A DNA stretch of 64,000 nucleotides from Epiperipatus broadwayi (Eukaryota; Onychophora; Udeonychophora; Euonychophora; Peripatidae): positions 310,001 through 374,000 of the forward strand of contig JAQFVV010012509.1 in the NCBI GenBank assembly GCA_028023455.1. Reading direction: 5' to 3'. This document shows, one piece after another, positions 49,292-58,557 of this stretch. The translations under genes and the position numbers were made by a program. Numbering within the stretch: position 1 is the first letter of the stretch; the number at the start of each line of letters is the position of its first letter. The notes under the pieces are model-generated. The model worked only from the letters and a program-made list of their open reading frames with translations, made no database searches and was not told the DNA's origin.

Positions 49292-49342
49292 TTTACACTT
49301 GAGAAGTCTGCTTGTAGCAGTGAAACCTTTGGTTGTGTTTTA
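49292..49342 (+). ncRNA. Variant hammerhead ribozyme 3' of PLE-2 ORF (U3/A8 core)
   Basis: Stem I is ACAC (49295-49298) paired with GUGU (49335-49338). The core is UUGAGAA (49299-49305). Stem II is CUGC/GCAG (49308-49311 with 49317-49320). GAAA lies at 49322-49325. Stem III is ACC-UUU-GGU (49325-49333). U at 49334 is the cleavage nucleotide (GUU, which fits NUH). Every helix is paired. The only departures are C3->U and G8->A, which together would keep the 3-8 pair as U-A. Confidence 0.6.
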
Positions 49343-49827
49343 ATATTATTTTTATGCTAGTCTAGTTGAATTTTGGATTTGGGGTAATTTTAATAATATT
49401 AAATTTACGTATCGAAACTACTTTTCACAATTGAACAAAACTTTTTAAAAATTATTTCAAAAAATCAAAATGTCAAAACTAGTCTGCCTGCTTAACTGAA
49501 AATTCAAAAATAAACTTTTTTTTTTGTATTGCTATAACCAAAATAGACATGAAGAAATGAAATGATAGTAAATTTATTGATTGCTTTCTTCAATTTTTTA
49601 TTTAATTGTTTTTTACAAGCTTTAGTTTTAAATTGGATTTCAAATTCAAATAAAAAAATCTCTAATATCAATGGTTGCTTTTCAAAATTTTTTTTTTGAA
49701 ATTTTAGTTTTTAAAGATAAAATCTTTTTTATATAAACTTTTATTTTTGCTTGTGCGATTGACTTAAAATTTCTTGGAGATTGACCAGTCGATCATGATC
49801 GACATGTTGGACACATCAGCTCTAGAT

Positions 49828-51172
49828 CTTTTTTCACTGGTTGTCAGTTGCATTTTATTTTCTTGTTGAACACTTATTCTCATTAGTACACTTAATTTAT
49901 TTGGTTTATTTAAGTTTACTTTAAAAACAAATCAAAACAATACAGGTTAGTTAAATATTTTTAGATAGTAAACAGAAATAAATTTTTTGTCAATGACAGA
50001 ATTAGTGCTTGATATAAAACATTTAATGTTTTTTATATATATATAACATTTAATGTTAATGTAGATTTTGCTCACTTTCCCATTTCTTTCATCTATGTTT
50101 CATATGTAAGTAAAATATTAATGCTTTGGCATAGATAAATCATATATCACTGGAATCTCAATATCAGTAGGCCGACTTCTTACATAGATTGCTGCTAAGA
50201 TATGCCCTAAATAGTAGATAGACAAGATGAATGATACAGTTTTCAACTCGCTTCAGTTTAAATTCCAACTGTCTGTTTCATAATATTGGGCTGTGAAATC
50301 ATGGAGAGGCTGTCCTGCTTTACTTCTCCACAAGAGGATTAATGGAAAGTATTTTAATTATTGATTAATGAACATAAAATAGCAATTAAATTGTCATTGT
50401 TTTATTTTTTAACTTACATTCATTAAAATAAAAATAGATTTTAAATGTCTTAATCCTTTAAAATTTCCTAATCCTTTAAGTAAAAAAAAAGATTACAGAT
50501 TTAATTCTATAATTATTATTATTACAAACAAAAATATTTTTCTTTCTTTGTTACATTAAAATTTGTACTTTTTTGTCAAAATCAGAAATAAAATATTTGT
50601 ACTAACCAGAGATTTTTTATATATATTTAATCTTAAATAATTAATAGTCCTTCAAAAATATCACTAAATTTTACTGATTAATTAATACTTAAGTTACTCC
50701 ACACTTTATTTTTTATAATTATATACCTAAATTTTGTCTGTGATAATTTTTCCATTAAGCTTTAAATATATACACACACATTAAGTTGTGTGCCATTAAA
50801 CCAATTCACCTCAATATTATATATTTTTAAATTTTTATTTAATATTAATGACAATATTTTATTGATTTTATTCTTCTTTTTAGGATTTTAAATTTTTAGT
50901 AGCCTAATTTAAATCTATTCTGTAAATTACTTTTTTCATACAAAAATTGATTTTAAAGTGTATATACATTTCAGGTTTTTTTTGTTGTTGTTAAATATTT
51001 ATGAATATATTAAGCTGTTAGGAACGGTTATATATATATTTAAATGAGCTTATTTTACTATATATCATAGATCTATATGTAACAAATAAAATAAATGATT
51101 CACATTTTAAGTCATAACTTAGTGTGTTTATTTGTTAAAGACATTGACATATTTTGTTGATTTTTTTTTTGC
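49828..51172. other. AT-rich DNA, no gene seen
   Basis: Poly-A/T and (AT) runs are present; I found no open frame with family character and no shared repeats. Confidence 0.45.
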
Positions 51173-51174
51173 AT

Positions 51175-51785
51175 GACTTTTAACATAAGTCATCATCATT
51201 ATCAACCATTATCAATCCATTGCAGGACGAAGGTCTCCAAATTCAATACTACTTCTCTGATCTCTAGTCTCTCTTTTCCACACCACCCCTGCACATTTTC
51301 TTATTTCATCCAACCATCTCATATGTACTCTGTTTCTGGATTTTTACAATCTCTTGGAATCCAGTTTAAGATTTTAATTGTCCATCTATTATCTCTTTTA
51401 GCAATATCTCCAGCCCAACTCTACTTCAGTCTTAATTTTTTCAATGTTGTCAGTAACACTTGTTTGTTCTCTTACCCATACATTGCATTTTCAATCTCTT
51501 CTTATTACTCCAAACATGCATCTCTCCATACTTCTTTGAATGATCTGGAGTCTCTGTATTGCTATTCTATTAAGTGTCCAAGTCTCAGATCCATAAGTAA
51601 GAATTGGTAAAACACATTTATTAAAAACCTTCCTTTTCAAACACATAGGCATGTTTCCTTTTAATATTAAGTTATTTCTATAAAAAGCATTCCAACCAAA
51701 TTTAATTATATGATTAATTTCATCCATTATGTTTCCACCTGTATTTAACATTTGTATTTGACATAAGTACTTAAATATATCACAA
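51175..51785 (-). mobile_element. RTE-like LINE, 5' truncated, 3' end
   Basis: The minus-strand remnant of the reverse transcriptase C-terminus reads KYLCQIQMLN..., then CLKRKVFNKCVLPILTYGSETWTL and LQIIQRSMERCMFGVIRRD (51751-51491). After a frameshift it continues WAGDIAKRDNRWTIKILNWIPRD and VRMRWLDEIRKCAGVVW to a stop. The short 3' end carries gataatgatgatgac, a microsatellite-like tail typical of RTE elements. Loss of the 5' part is normal for LINE insertions. The family (RTE/BovB-like versus a relative such as Proto2) is inferred from the 'VLP.LTYG.ETW' block. Confidence 0.8.
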
Positions 51786-51943
51786 CATACAAAGCAAGTC
51801 TTAATTGCTGATTGTGTGACAATGAATTCTTATTTCATTTAGGACATAATAGATCCTTGACTTATTGTATTAATAAATTGAATTTAAAATACTAATTTTC
51901 AGTACTTTTTTGTTGTTTCTTTATTATTTTTAAAAGCATCAAC

Positions 51944-52363
51944 AACATTGTTTATTAAACCACTAAACATTAGATGATCAAATATGATGACTGTGGTTAT
52001 TAAAGAACCAAAGACACCAAAATGTATAGATGCTAAACTAAGTTCAGAACTGTATGACTACACAAGCAAATCAGCTTGAATTTAAAACATTATTGAGTTT
52101 TTATTTTGGATTCAAAGCTTAATAGTTAATTAAAAAAGTTAAAAGTGGCTGCTGGAGAGTTGTATTAGATCCAAAGATCCTAGAAGCAGTGCTCTCAGAT
52201 CCAAGGCTCCTCACTGATTAAAACCACATGCTAGAAACTAGTCTGGATAGGCACTAGATAGGGATTTTATGCACAAACCTTCTTGCATCCGTTGATTATT
52301 CTGGCTTGCACTGAGTGGTGTTACTGTATGGAGATTTTTACCTCTGTGTTAACATTCTTTATT
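51944..52363 (+). mobile_element. HR1 hammerhead-repeat element, copy 5, 13-bp target duplications (one mismatch)
   Basis: The body 51957-52350 is flanked by aacattgtttatt (51944-51956) and aacattctttatt (52351-52363). It lacks the inverted hairpin at the left and is a single-orientation unit: outer end, unique region, hammerhead, hairpin arm. It is thus the clearest view of the HR1 monomer (about 390 bp). The right terminus is ttttacctctgtgtt. Confidence 0.8.
52198..52258 (+). ncRNA. Hammerhead relic, inactive (HR1 copy 5)
   Basis: The core reads CUGAUUA (52214-52220; G8 lost), followed by GAAA (52234-52237) and CUAGUC. The 3' strand of stem I is shortened by a deletion after GUCUGG. Confidence 0.65.
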
Positions 52364-52699
52364 GTTATGAAATATTTAATATTCTTTTATTTATATAAAT
52401 AAGACATTAAAATAAATGTTCTATCAACTAAAATGAAATGGTAAATAAAATAATAATGTTATAAAATTATTGTCTGAAGTGTTTAAAAATTATAAATTTA
52501 TAAAAATCTAATAATTTTCTTATTTTAATATACTGTATTTGTATTTTCATTTATATAATTTTAAATGTATAAAATAGTTTCATTTAACATTCCAAATTTT
52601 AAACTGCATCTAAACTCTGAGATATAAATGACTGCTATAAATTCACATTTGCTTAATTGCAAAGTTTTCCAGAACATTAGACATCTCTGTTACACTCAA

Positions 52700-52920
52700 G
52701 GTTATTTGTCACATTTAGTAGATGATCACAATTTTTTTTTTAAAAAAAAACTGAATAGTAACTTTTATTATGGTAAAGATGGAACTTTTTTATTGTGTAG
52801 TTTTTACTTAAATTAAATATAATATGAATCCTCTTGCATATTTATTTGTCACGTTTAGCAAGTAATTGATTTTTTTTTTTAAAAAAAAAAAAGCTGGAAC
52901 AGTAATTTTTATTACAATAA
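52700..52920. repeat. Tandem pair of ~138-bp units with T/A hairpins
   Basis: A block with ttatttgtcac(a/g)tttag, then a run of about 11 T joined to about 9-12 A, then aacagtaa/aatagtaa-cttttattatggta, occurs at about 52703-52777 and again at about 52841-52916. Poly(T)-poly(A) palindromes are a feature of both units. Origin unknown. Confidence 0.55.
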
Positions 52921-54014
52921 AATTTTAAATTTCTTTGATGATTTAATTTTTCTGAAATGGAGCTTTCATATTTACACGTCCAATACAGTTATTATATATA
53001 TATACACTTATATTTTTATTTAACTTATTGTTATTGTTAAGTGCTGATTCAGCACAAAATGCATCTTGGGGGTCATTTGTCTTTTATTATATCTTTGTTT
53101 ATATGAATTTGAAAAGAATGGGGAAGTATGGAGGTGTTTATTATATCTATAAGATATTACACATGGGAAAAAGAAAGGTGAATAATTCCCTGTGTGTGTG
53201 AAATAAAAAAAATCAGATATATTAATCTTTAACTGAGGTTTAAAGTTTATATCTGTGCTAGAGATAATCTCTAGTTTCGAAAATGATTAATAATAATCCT
53301 TATTGTATTTATCTGAAATGGATGGCCTCAAAGTTGTGAGTGGAGGAAGTGTGACAATGGTAAATGAAAATGTAACAATTGTTGTTCGGTCTGTCTAAGA
53401 AATCTTGAAACTCAATTTTCACTCATTTTCCAATTTAAATGCAACTTTGCTTATATACATTTTTTAGTTTGGAATCAATTTTAGCAAAAAATTAGTGATA
53501 TTTTTTTTAAATTTTATATGGGATTCAGTATCTTTTATATTACTACCACTTGTGTGATATTACATTTTATCTAAACATTCTTCATTCATAATTTCTAGAA
53601 ACTATATAAAATTAAAAAGTAGAAAATAAAAAATTCAAGGACCATTTCTAAACATGAGTTGGGAATTTTTTTATTTTTTAGTGCATTTATGTGAATAAAA
53701 GCCCTCTTTAATATATATATATTTTATAGCTCAAAAGAACTGAATGAGTCAGGCAATGAAATAAAATATAACATAATAATAACCAACAGTGACAAAAACA
53801 ATAATATACAACATAAACAATAGAAGCAAGCTAAACTTCATGCTAAATATAGCAATATAATAAGCTTGTGGTTATAATACATAGCTAATTGAAAGATCAG
53901 TTCAAAATCTAAGCTAGCTCTTATATATGTAGTTTTAAAACATAAATCCATCAAGACAAATGCAAACATCAAATCAAAACAAGAGTTCTAATGCTCTGCT
54001 TTAGTAAACAAAAC
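52921..54014. other. AT-rich DNA, with a tRNA-like scrap near 53.86 kb
   Basis: The sequence aagcttgtggttataatacat (about 53862-53882), followed by gatcagttcaaaatc (about 53897-53911), resembles the tRNA-like block at 13.9 kb. A gtgctgattcagcac palindrome at 53041-53055 is shared with the 8.3 and 9.9 kb units. No gene seen. Confidence 0.4.
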
Positions 54015-54308
54015 ATCAGGAGGAGAATATTTGTCTGAAGGTTTGTAATGATGGTATATTATAAGATGTGATATGTTGGGCTATTGCCATCATTTATGAG
54101 TAAATGTTGAATGTATAGAAAATTTTAAACTTTATTTAAACTTTCCAAATACAAACAACTTGTTAGTAATAACACACAAATAGACAATACAGGTTAGTAA
54201 TTACAGAATAGCTCAGTTGGTAGAGCATTTGCCTTAAAATTCAATATTCAATAATCTAAAGGTGTGAGTTCAACTTCGAAGCTAATATTGTCACTGTGCA
54301 TATAGGCC

Positions 54309-54357
54309 AGCAACACCTGAAGAAGAGTGGAGAATAATACTATTCGAAACCTTGTGT
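54309..54357 (+). ncRNA. Hammerhead-derived block in the tRNA-like SINE, defective
   Basis: ACAC then CUGAAGA (54317-54323, fits CUGANGA), a longer stem II with GAAUA/UAUUC, GAAA (54346-54349), then CCUU and GUGU. Compared with the PLE-2 motif, the 3' strand of stem III is missing while ACAC/GUGU of stem I is kept, so it should not cleave as is. Degenerate equivalents occur at about 24110 and 36270. Confidence 0.4.
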
Positions 54358-54492
54358 AATTACTAACCTGTATTATCTATTTGTGTGTTATTACTAACAA
54401 GTTGTTTGTATTTGGAAAGTTTAAATAAAGTTTAAAATTTTCTATACATTCAACATTCACTCATAAATGATGGCAATAGTCCAACATATCAC

Positions 54493-55046
54493 ATCTTATC
54501 AGGAGTTAAATTAAACAAGGCAAAACTCTCTCCATACAGTAGTGCCACCCTGTGCCAATCAGAGTCATCAATGGATGCCAGAAGGCTTGTGCATAAAATT
54601 CCTATCTAATGCCTACTCATCCAATATCCCCAGACTAGTTTCTGGCTTGTGGCCATCATCAGTGAGGAGCCTTGGATCTGAGAGCATTGCACCTAGATCT
54701 TAGGATCTAATGCAATCCTCCAGCAAACACCTTTTATCTCCACTTAACTACAAAACTATTAGAATGAAATTGAAAACACAATAATATTTTTCAATCTAAG
54801 CTCAATAGCTTATATAGTCATATGGGTCTGAACTCAATTCAGTACCCATGTATTTTGGTGGCTTTAGCTCTTTAACAACCATAACCACCACTATCCTATT
54901 AGGCAGGCTTCTGGCATACATTGATTACTCTGATTGGCACAGGGTGGCACTACTGTACGGAGAGAGTTTTGTCTTGCTTAATAACAATTATGTGCTAGTA
55001 TGATATAGTGATCATGTGATGTTTAGTGGTTTAATCTTATCAGGAG
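54493..55046 (-). mobile_element. HR1 hammerhead-repeat element, copy 6 (best copy), 13-bp target duplications
   Basis: The body 54506-55033 (528 bp) is flanked by atcttatcaggag at 54493-54505 and 55034-55046. In minus orientation it runs: outer end taaaccactaaac, an inverted hairpin arm, a unique block with tattttggtggcttta, the block ctcagatccaaggctc leading into the intact hammerhead, then the tail with the second hairpin arm. The arms pair over about 100 bp. It has no ORF, so mobility must depend on other machinery; the PLEs nearby are the natural candidates but this is inference. Confidence 0.85.
54619..54677 (-). ncRNA. Hammerhead ribozyme, intact type I (HR1 copy 6)
   Basis: The minus strand reads, in order: stem I 5' strand AUCCAA-GGC-UCCUCA; core CUGAUGA; stem II UGGC-CACAA-GCCA; GAAA; a 2-bp stem III A-C/G-U with loop UA; GUC (54635-54633) with cleavage expected between 54633 and 54632; stem I 3' strand UGGGGA-UA-UUGGAU. 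Stem I has 6 bp (one G-U), a small internal loop and 6 bp more. All conserved core bases (CUGANGA, GAAA, UH) are present. The very short stem III is known from retroelement hammerheads, which usually act as dimers. Confidence 0.85.
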
Positions 55047-55049
55047 GAG

Positions 55050-56279
55050 GGTGTTGTAATACTCTTTCTTTAACACAACAATTCTTAAAATCATATGCAG
55101 CCCATTACACAAAAAGTTAGGTTACTTTTAATACTCTTAATCTAACACATCTAAAATGAAATTAATTCTCATAATTACAATGTATCATTATAAATAATTA
55201 AATCTCAGGCATTGCAATTCTTGTGCAAAATAACCCATGTCTCCCTTACAACATAATTCTTTCTTAAAATATTTTATCCCAGGCACATAATTCTTTCTTA
55301 AAATAATTATGATAATCAAATCTCAGGCTTCATTCGATAATGACTTCTTCAATAATCAATAATCCTATTCTTCTTTCATTTTTTAGAAGCAAACCAAGAA
55401 TGTGATCTTAGTGACACATAATGGCCATACGATTTGATCTTATCTTTAACATGATATCTTAAGAGCAAATCAAATAATTATTAAATTTAAAATTAAATGT
55501 AAAAACTCTTATATTAAATATAATTATAACTACTAGAATGACATTTATGATATTATGAGTAGAAAGGATTTTGTTGTACCCAAATATCACACCAACAGAT
55601 TTTCTGATAATTTTATACCAAACTAAAATAATCTTATGATCTTAACTCAAGATGAATAAAGTAAAGTGATCTTATAATAGATGAAGAAAACGATCTTATC
55701 ATTTTAATTTAAGATAAAATCTTTTTTATGAATGTTATTTTAATGACAACAATTTAATTTAATAAAGTAATGTTTATATCATATTTTCTTATCCCTTAAT
55801 ATATAAGATGTGTAGTGTGGTTGGATTTCTGAGAATGCGCATGATGATGAAAAAGATAAGAAATCATAAGTTAATAATTAAAATAATATTTATTGACATT
55901 TATGATATGGAAAAGTAAACATTAAGTTATTTATTTAATAAACTTTATAAATTACAATATTCCCAGATGAAAAATAAATTTATAGTTTACAATTTAAAAT
56001 ACTAATAAAAATAATCAGTAAATAAGAAATCTTAATGTGATTTCTTATAGATTCAGTAAAGTTCTCTCTTTTAATAAACTCACATTCTATATAGTCCCTA
56101 TGTGAAATATATTCAATAACTCTAAATAAAATAAAATATTACTAGTTTTTGATAACAATAAATTTTGAAGATGTTTACATTTTTTATAGTCACATGAACA
56201 ATTATAAATGTAATAACATGGGTTTTAAAACATCTGGATATGCTGGTTAGGCATATCAACAAGATCTACCTATAAATCA
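55050..56279. other. AT-rich DNA, no gene seen
   Basis: Several gatct-tat[cg]-atctt-like short blocks recur between 55370 and 55720 (cttatgatctt, gatcttatc), perhaps a degenerate local repeat. No coding signal. Confidence 0.4.
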
Positions 56280-56570
56280 ATAAACATCACATGATCACTA
56301 TTTCCTATGCTTGCTTATAACTTTTATTAAAACAGGCAAAACTCTCTATACATAGTGCCACTTGATGCAAGCCAGAGTAATCAATGGATGCCAGAAGGCT
56401 TGTGCACAAAACCCCCATCTAGTGCCTAGTCATCCAATATCCCCAGACTAGTCTAGGGATATTGGATGAGTAAGCACTAGATGGGGATTTTATGCACAAG
56501 CCTTCTGGCTTCCATTGATTACTCTGGCTTGCACTGAGCGGCAATATGTATAGAGAGTTTTGCCTGTTTT
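56280..56570. mobile_element. HR1 copy 7: long palindrome joined at the hammerhead stem III
   Basis: The two arms, about 56335-56448 and 56449-56568, are inverted repeats of the HR1 3' tail. They meet in gactagtc (about 56445-56452), which is the self-complementary stem III/cleavage segment of the HR1 hammerhead. The 5' portion of the ribozyme is missing on both sides. A target duplication is at best imperfect (aagatctaccta versus aagattacata). Confidence 0.75.
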
Positions 56571-57308
56571 AAGATTACATATCACAAACATTCTAATTTA
56601 TAAAGAGCACAAATGAAGGCAAGGTTGGCTCATGCATCATCTTTAAAACATCAAAAACCCAGGATAAAACATTGTTATGCACCACACATGACTTTAAATA
56701 AATATATCCCTTCAATTTACATCGAGAGATTGAAAAAGTAAAGGCATAAACTTAGATAAGCACCCATACAAGATAGCAATAATGAGCTAGGACCTTGTTT
56801 CTAATCATAAAAATATGAGAATAAAATATCAAAAGGAAAATAGATTGCCTAAATATAGAATTATATGCTTAATATCACAAAGATATAATAAAACTCATTA
56901 GCATAATAAAACAATATATAAAATAGGAATAACACTACTATCTCCTATAATGACAATAAATAACTGATGTGTAAAACCACTTAAATATGGAAAATTAGAA
57001 AAATGTGTTTAAGCATAAAAAAAATTATGGCAAAATAATTCAATGTACATGAACTTCATAAACTCTTCCGAAAAATTATCTACATTCTAAATAATTTCAA
57101 AAGGGGGTAAGTATAATACACTAAAATAATTTGTTATTTTGGTCATATTCTGAGAACTTAACATAAAAATGCATGTTAAACCTATATATAAAATAATACA
57201 GAAAAATAAAATGAATATAATGGGTGTAAAAATAAATATTAAAACTAAATATTTTATACCCATTTACCAAATAAAATGAACAGTTTTGCTTTTCATACCA
57301 TTACACAG

Positions 57309-57379
57309 GAAACATTTCAAAAAGAAGTCCTTGGACACCCTGAAGATTTTACAGGATCTCCAGACAACATTGAAGATTA
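57309..57379 (+). other. Possible terminal coding exon
   Basis: A good splice-acceptor context (ttttgcttttcataccattacacag, ending 57308) precedes an open stretch that would read ETFQKEVLGHPEDFTGSPDN-IED and stop at 57377-57379. Its GC is well above neighbouring DNA. A donor-like gaggtaagc lies at about 57405, so an internal non-coding exon is also possible. I recognise no family and the window shows no partner exons. Confidence 0.25.
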
Positions 57380-57930
57380 AGTTAATAAGCAGCAATTAAG
57401 ACATGAGGTAAGCAGGAATTGAAATCACTGTCACAAATATAATAGCCATTCTAAATAAATGCCGTATTTTAAATAAGTAATGAGATGAGTAGCATAAATA
57501 TTGTATATATTTTAAATAATATGTTAAATAATAATATAATAAGCCTTGTAGATCTTTAATAACACACTAAATAAATAATAGCAATATTTCATTTTGTAAA
57601 GTATAATTCGTAGCTTCTAAATGAATATATATGAAGAGCACATATTTTGAACAGAACATAGTGAGGAATTAAAATCAATATTCTAGAAGAACAAATATTT
57701 TTTAAGTATAATAACATGGAACAAACAATATAATGTTGAGGAAGTATAATAAATTCTTAAGATGAGCACAGATCATCTTTTATATGTAATACACACATTA
57801 TAAAATAAATAGCAGGTTTTCCAGAGTTAATTATACATAATACTTATACTGTATTAATAATAAATATTCTTTTAAACAACAGGTAAGCACATTTAACAAT
57901 ACTAAAGTTTATATATATTAAAAAAAAATT
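57380..57930. other. AT-rich DNA, no gene seen
   Basis: No repeat or coding signal was recognised. Confidence 0.4.
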
Positions 57931-57934
57931 CGTC

Positions 57935-58040
57935 TTGCATTGGTGGTCGAGAGGTCAGCGCGACTGCCTTGCACTAGCAGGCAGTTGCCTGGGTTGTGGG
58001 TTCGTGTCCTGGCCGATGCTATGACACTTAAAAAAAAAAA
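57935..58040 (+). mobile_element. Short tRNA-like SINE, copy d
   Basis: It begins cttgcattggtggtcgagag and runs through the enlarged anticodon/variable region (cactagcaggcagttgcctg) and a B-box with one change (gggttcgtgtcc) to ggccgatgctatgacactt plus poly(A). It is close to copy a but with CpG->TpG changes. Surrounding poly(A) makes a target duplication ambiguous. Confidence 0.8.
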
Positions 58041-58099
58041 ATTTTTTTTTATCATCTCCTCTTATACATTTTAATGCAATCTTTTTTATAGTTCCTTCT

Positions 58100-58150
58100 T
58101 TATTTTGCTTACAATTTCAACTGTCATACAATCTTCATCAGAGTTACAAT
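58100..58150 (-). ncRNA. Hammerhead-like relic
   Basis: The minus strand has CUGAUGA (58141-58135), stem II AUUGU-AUG-ACAGU, GAAA (58118-58115), then UUGUA before AGC. Core bases are intact, but stem III and stem I are weak. It matches, inverted, the 61562-61605 block, including the tails leading into ...gaaggaa. Confidence 0.5.
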
Positions 58151-58189
58151 GTTTAAACATATAATCATATAATTATTATTTTATATACA

Positions 58190-58557
58190 AATTAATATAC
58201 ATATTTTATATTACCATTCATAATCATATTTAACTTTAACTCTATAGCTTTGCTTTTATTATTTTTTACTTATATTTTCTTACTATTTTTTTTTATTTTT
58301 ATTTTCCATTCATTCCTATTTTTTTCTTTTATCTTATCTATCATTCCAAATTTATTCTTTAACATATTACTATAATTTTCCCTTCATTTTTTAAATATAT
58401 TTATTTCCTAATATCTTTTATTATCTTCTATTATTTTTTATACTTATTCCTTTATTAATATTCCTATTCTATTCTTACTCTTATCTCTATATTTATTTTC
58501 CTATTAAAGTTAAAGTTAAATATGATTATGAATGGTAATATAAAATATGTATATTAA
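58190..58557. repeat. Inverted repeat, ~50-bp arms around a pyrimidine-rich loop
   Basis: attaatatacatattttata at about 58190 and the following bases to about 58245 pair with about 58504-58557 (aaagttaaatatgattatga and onward). The intervening ~260 bp is strikingly T/C-rich on the plus strand. Confidence 0.65.

Larger units (their letters stand above)
48935..49400 (+). mobile_element. Penelope-like element 3' fragment (PLE-2) inside the hAT
   Basis: It is 5' truncated within the GIY-YIG domain: the frame is readable from about 48935 (SYNIPYLFCKKVYIGQSSLS) and runs open to the stop at 49258-49260. After it come a variant hammerhead and an AT-rich end. It is the same family as PLE-1. It lies between the transposase 5' side and the hAT right terminus, so it inserted into the hAT (or a mobile hAT copy carried it). 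Confidence 0.8.
46949..49827 (-). mobile_element. hAT DNA transposon with CTCTAGAT target duplications
   Basis: The element 46957-49819 is flanked by ctctagat at 46949-46956 and 49820-49827. Termini CAGGTGAGCCTAACC and (inverted) CTGATGTGTCCAACA share the hAT pattern at about 9 of 14. The subterminal gatcatgatcgac block at about 49790-49803 is typical of this group. A minus-strand transposase remnant fills 47010-48840. A PLE-2 fragment is inserted near the transposase 5' side (about 48935-49400). The 8-bp duplication fits both the Ac and Buster hAT consensus. Confidence 0.85.
54015..55049. mobile_element. Snap-back tRNA-like SINE, copy 3, with nested HR1 and 11-bp target duplications
   Basis: The outer direct repeats atcaggaggag (54015-54025 and 55039-55049) bracket both the SINE and the HR1 copy inserted near its right end. 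The SINE arms, about 54061-54201 and 54352-54500, are long near-perfect inverted repeats around a tRNA-like centre (agaatagctcagttggtaga at 54207-54226, with a B-box-like gtgagttcaacttc). The right arm carries a hammerhead-like block (54309-54357). The chronology is clear: SINE first, then HR1. Confidence 0.75.

Noticed and set aside
51173-51610. 145-codon plus frame
   Set aside because: It is the antisense of the LINE reverse transcriptase remnant, which reads with clear family motifs on the minus strand.
54207-54290. Functional tRNA gene
   Set aside because: The A- and B-box-like words are present, but the segment is embedded in an inverted-repeat SINE, the stems do not close into a clean cloverleaf, and the anticodon region contains an insertion.
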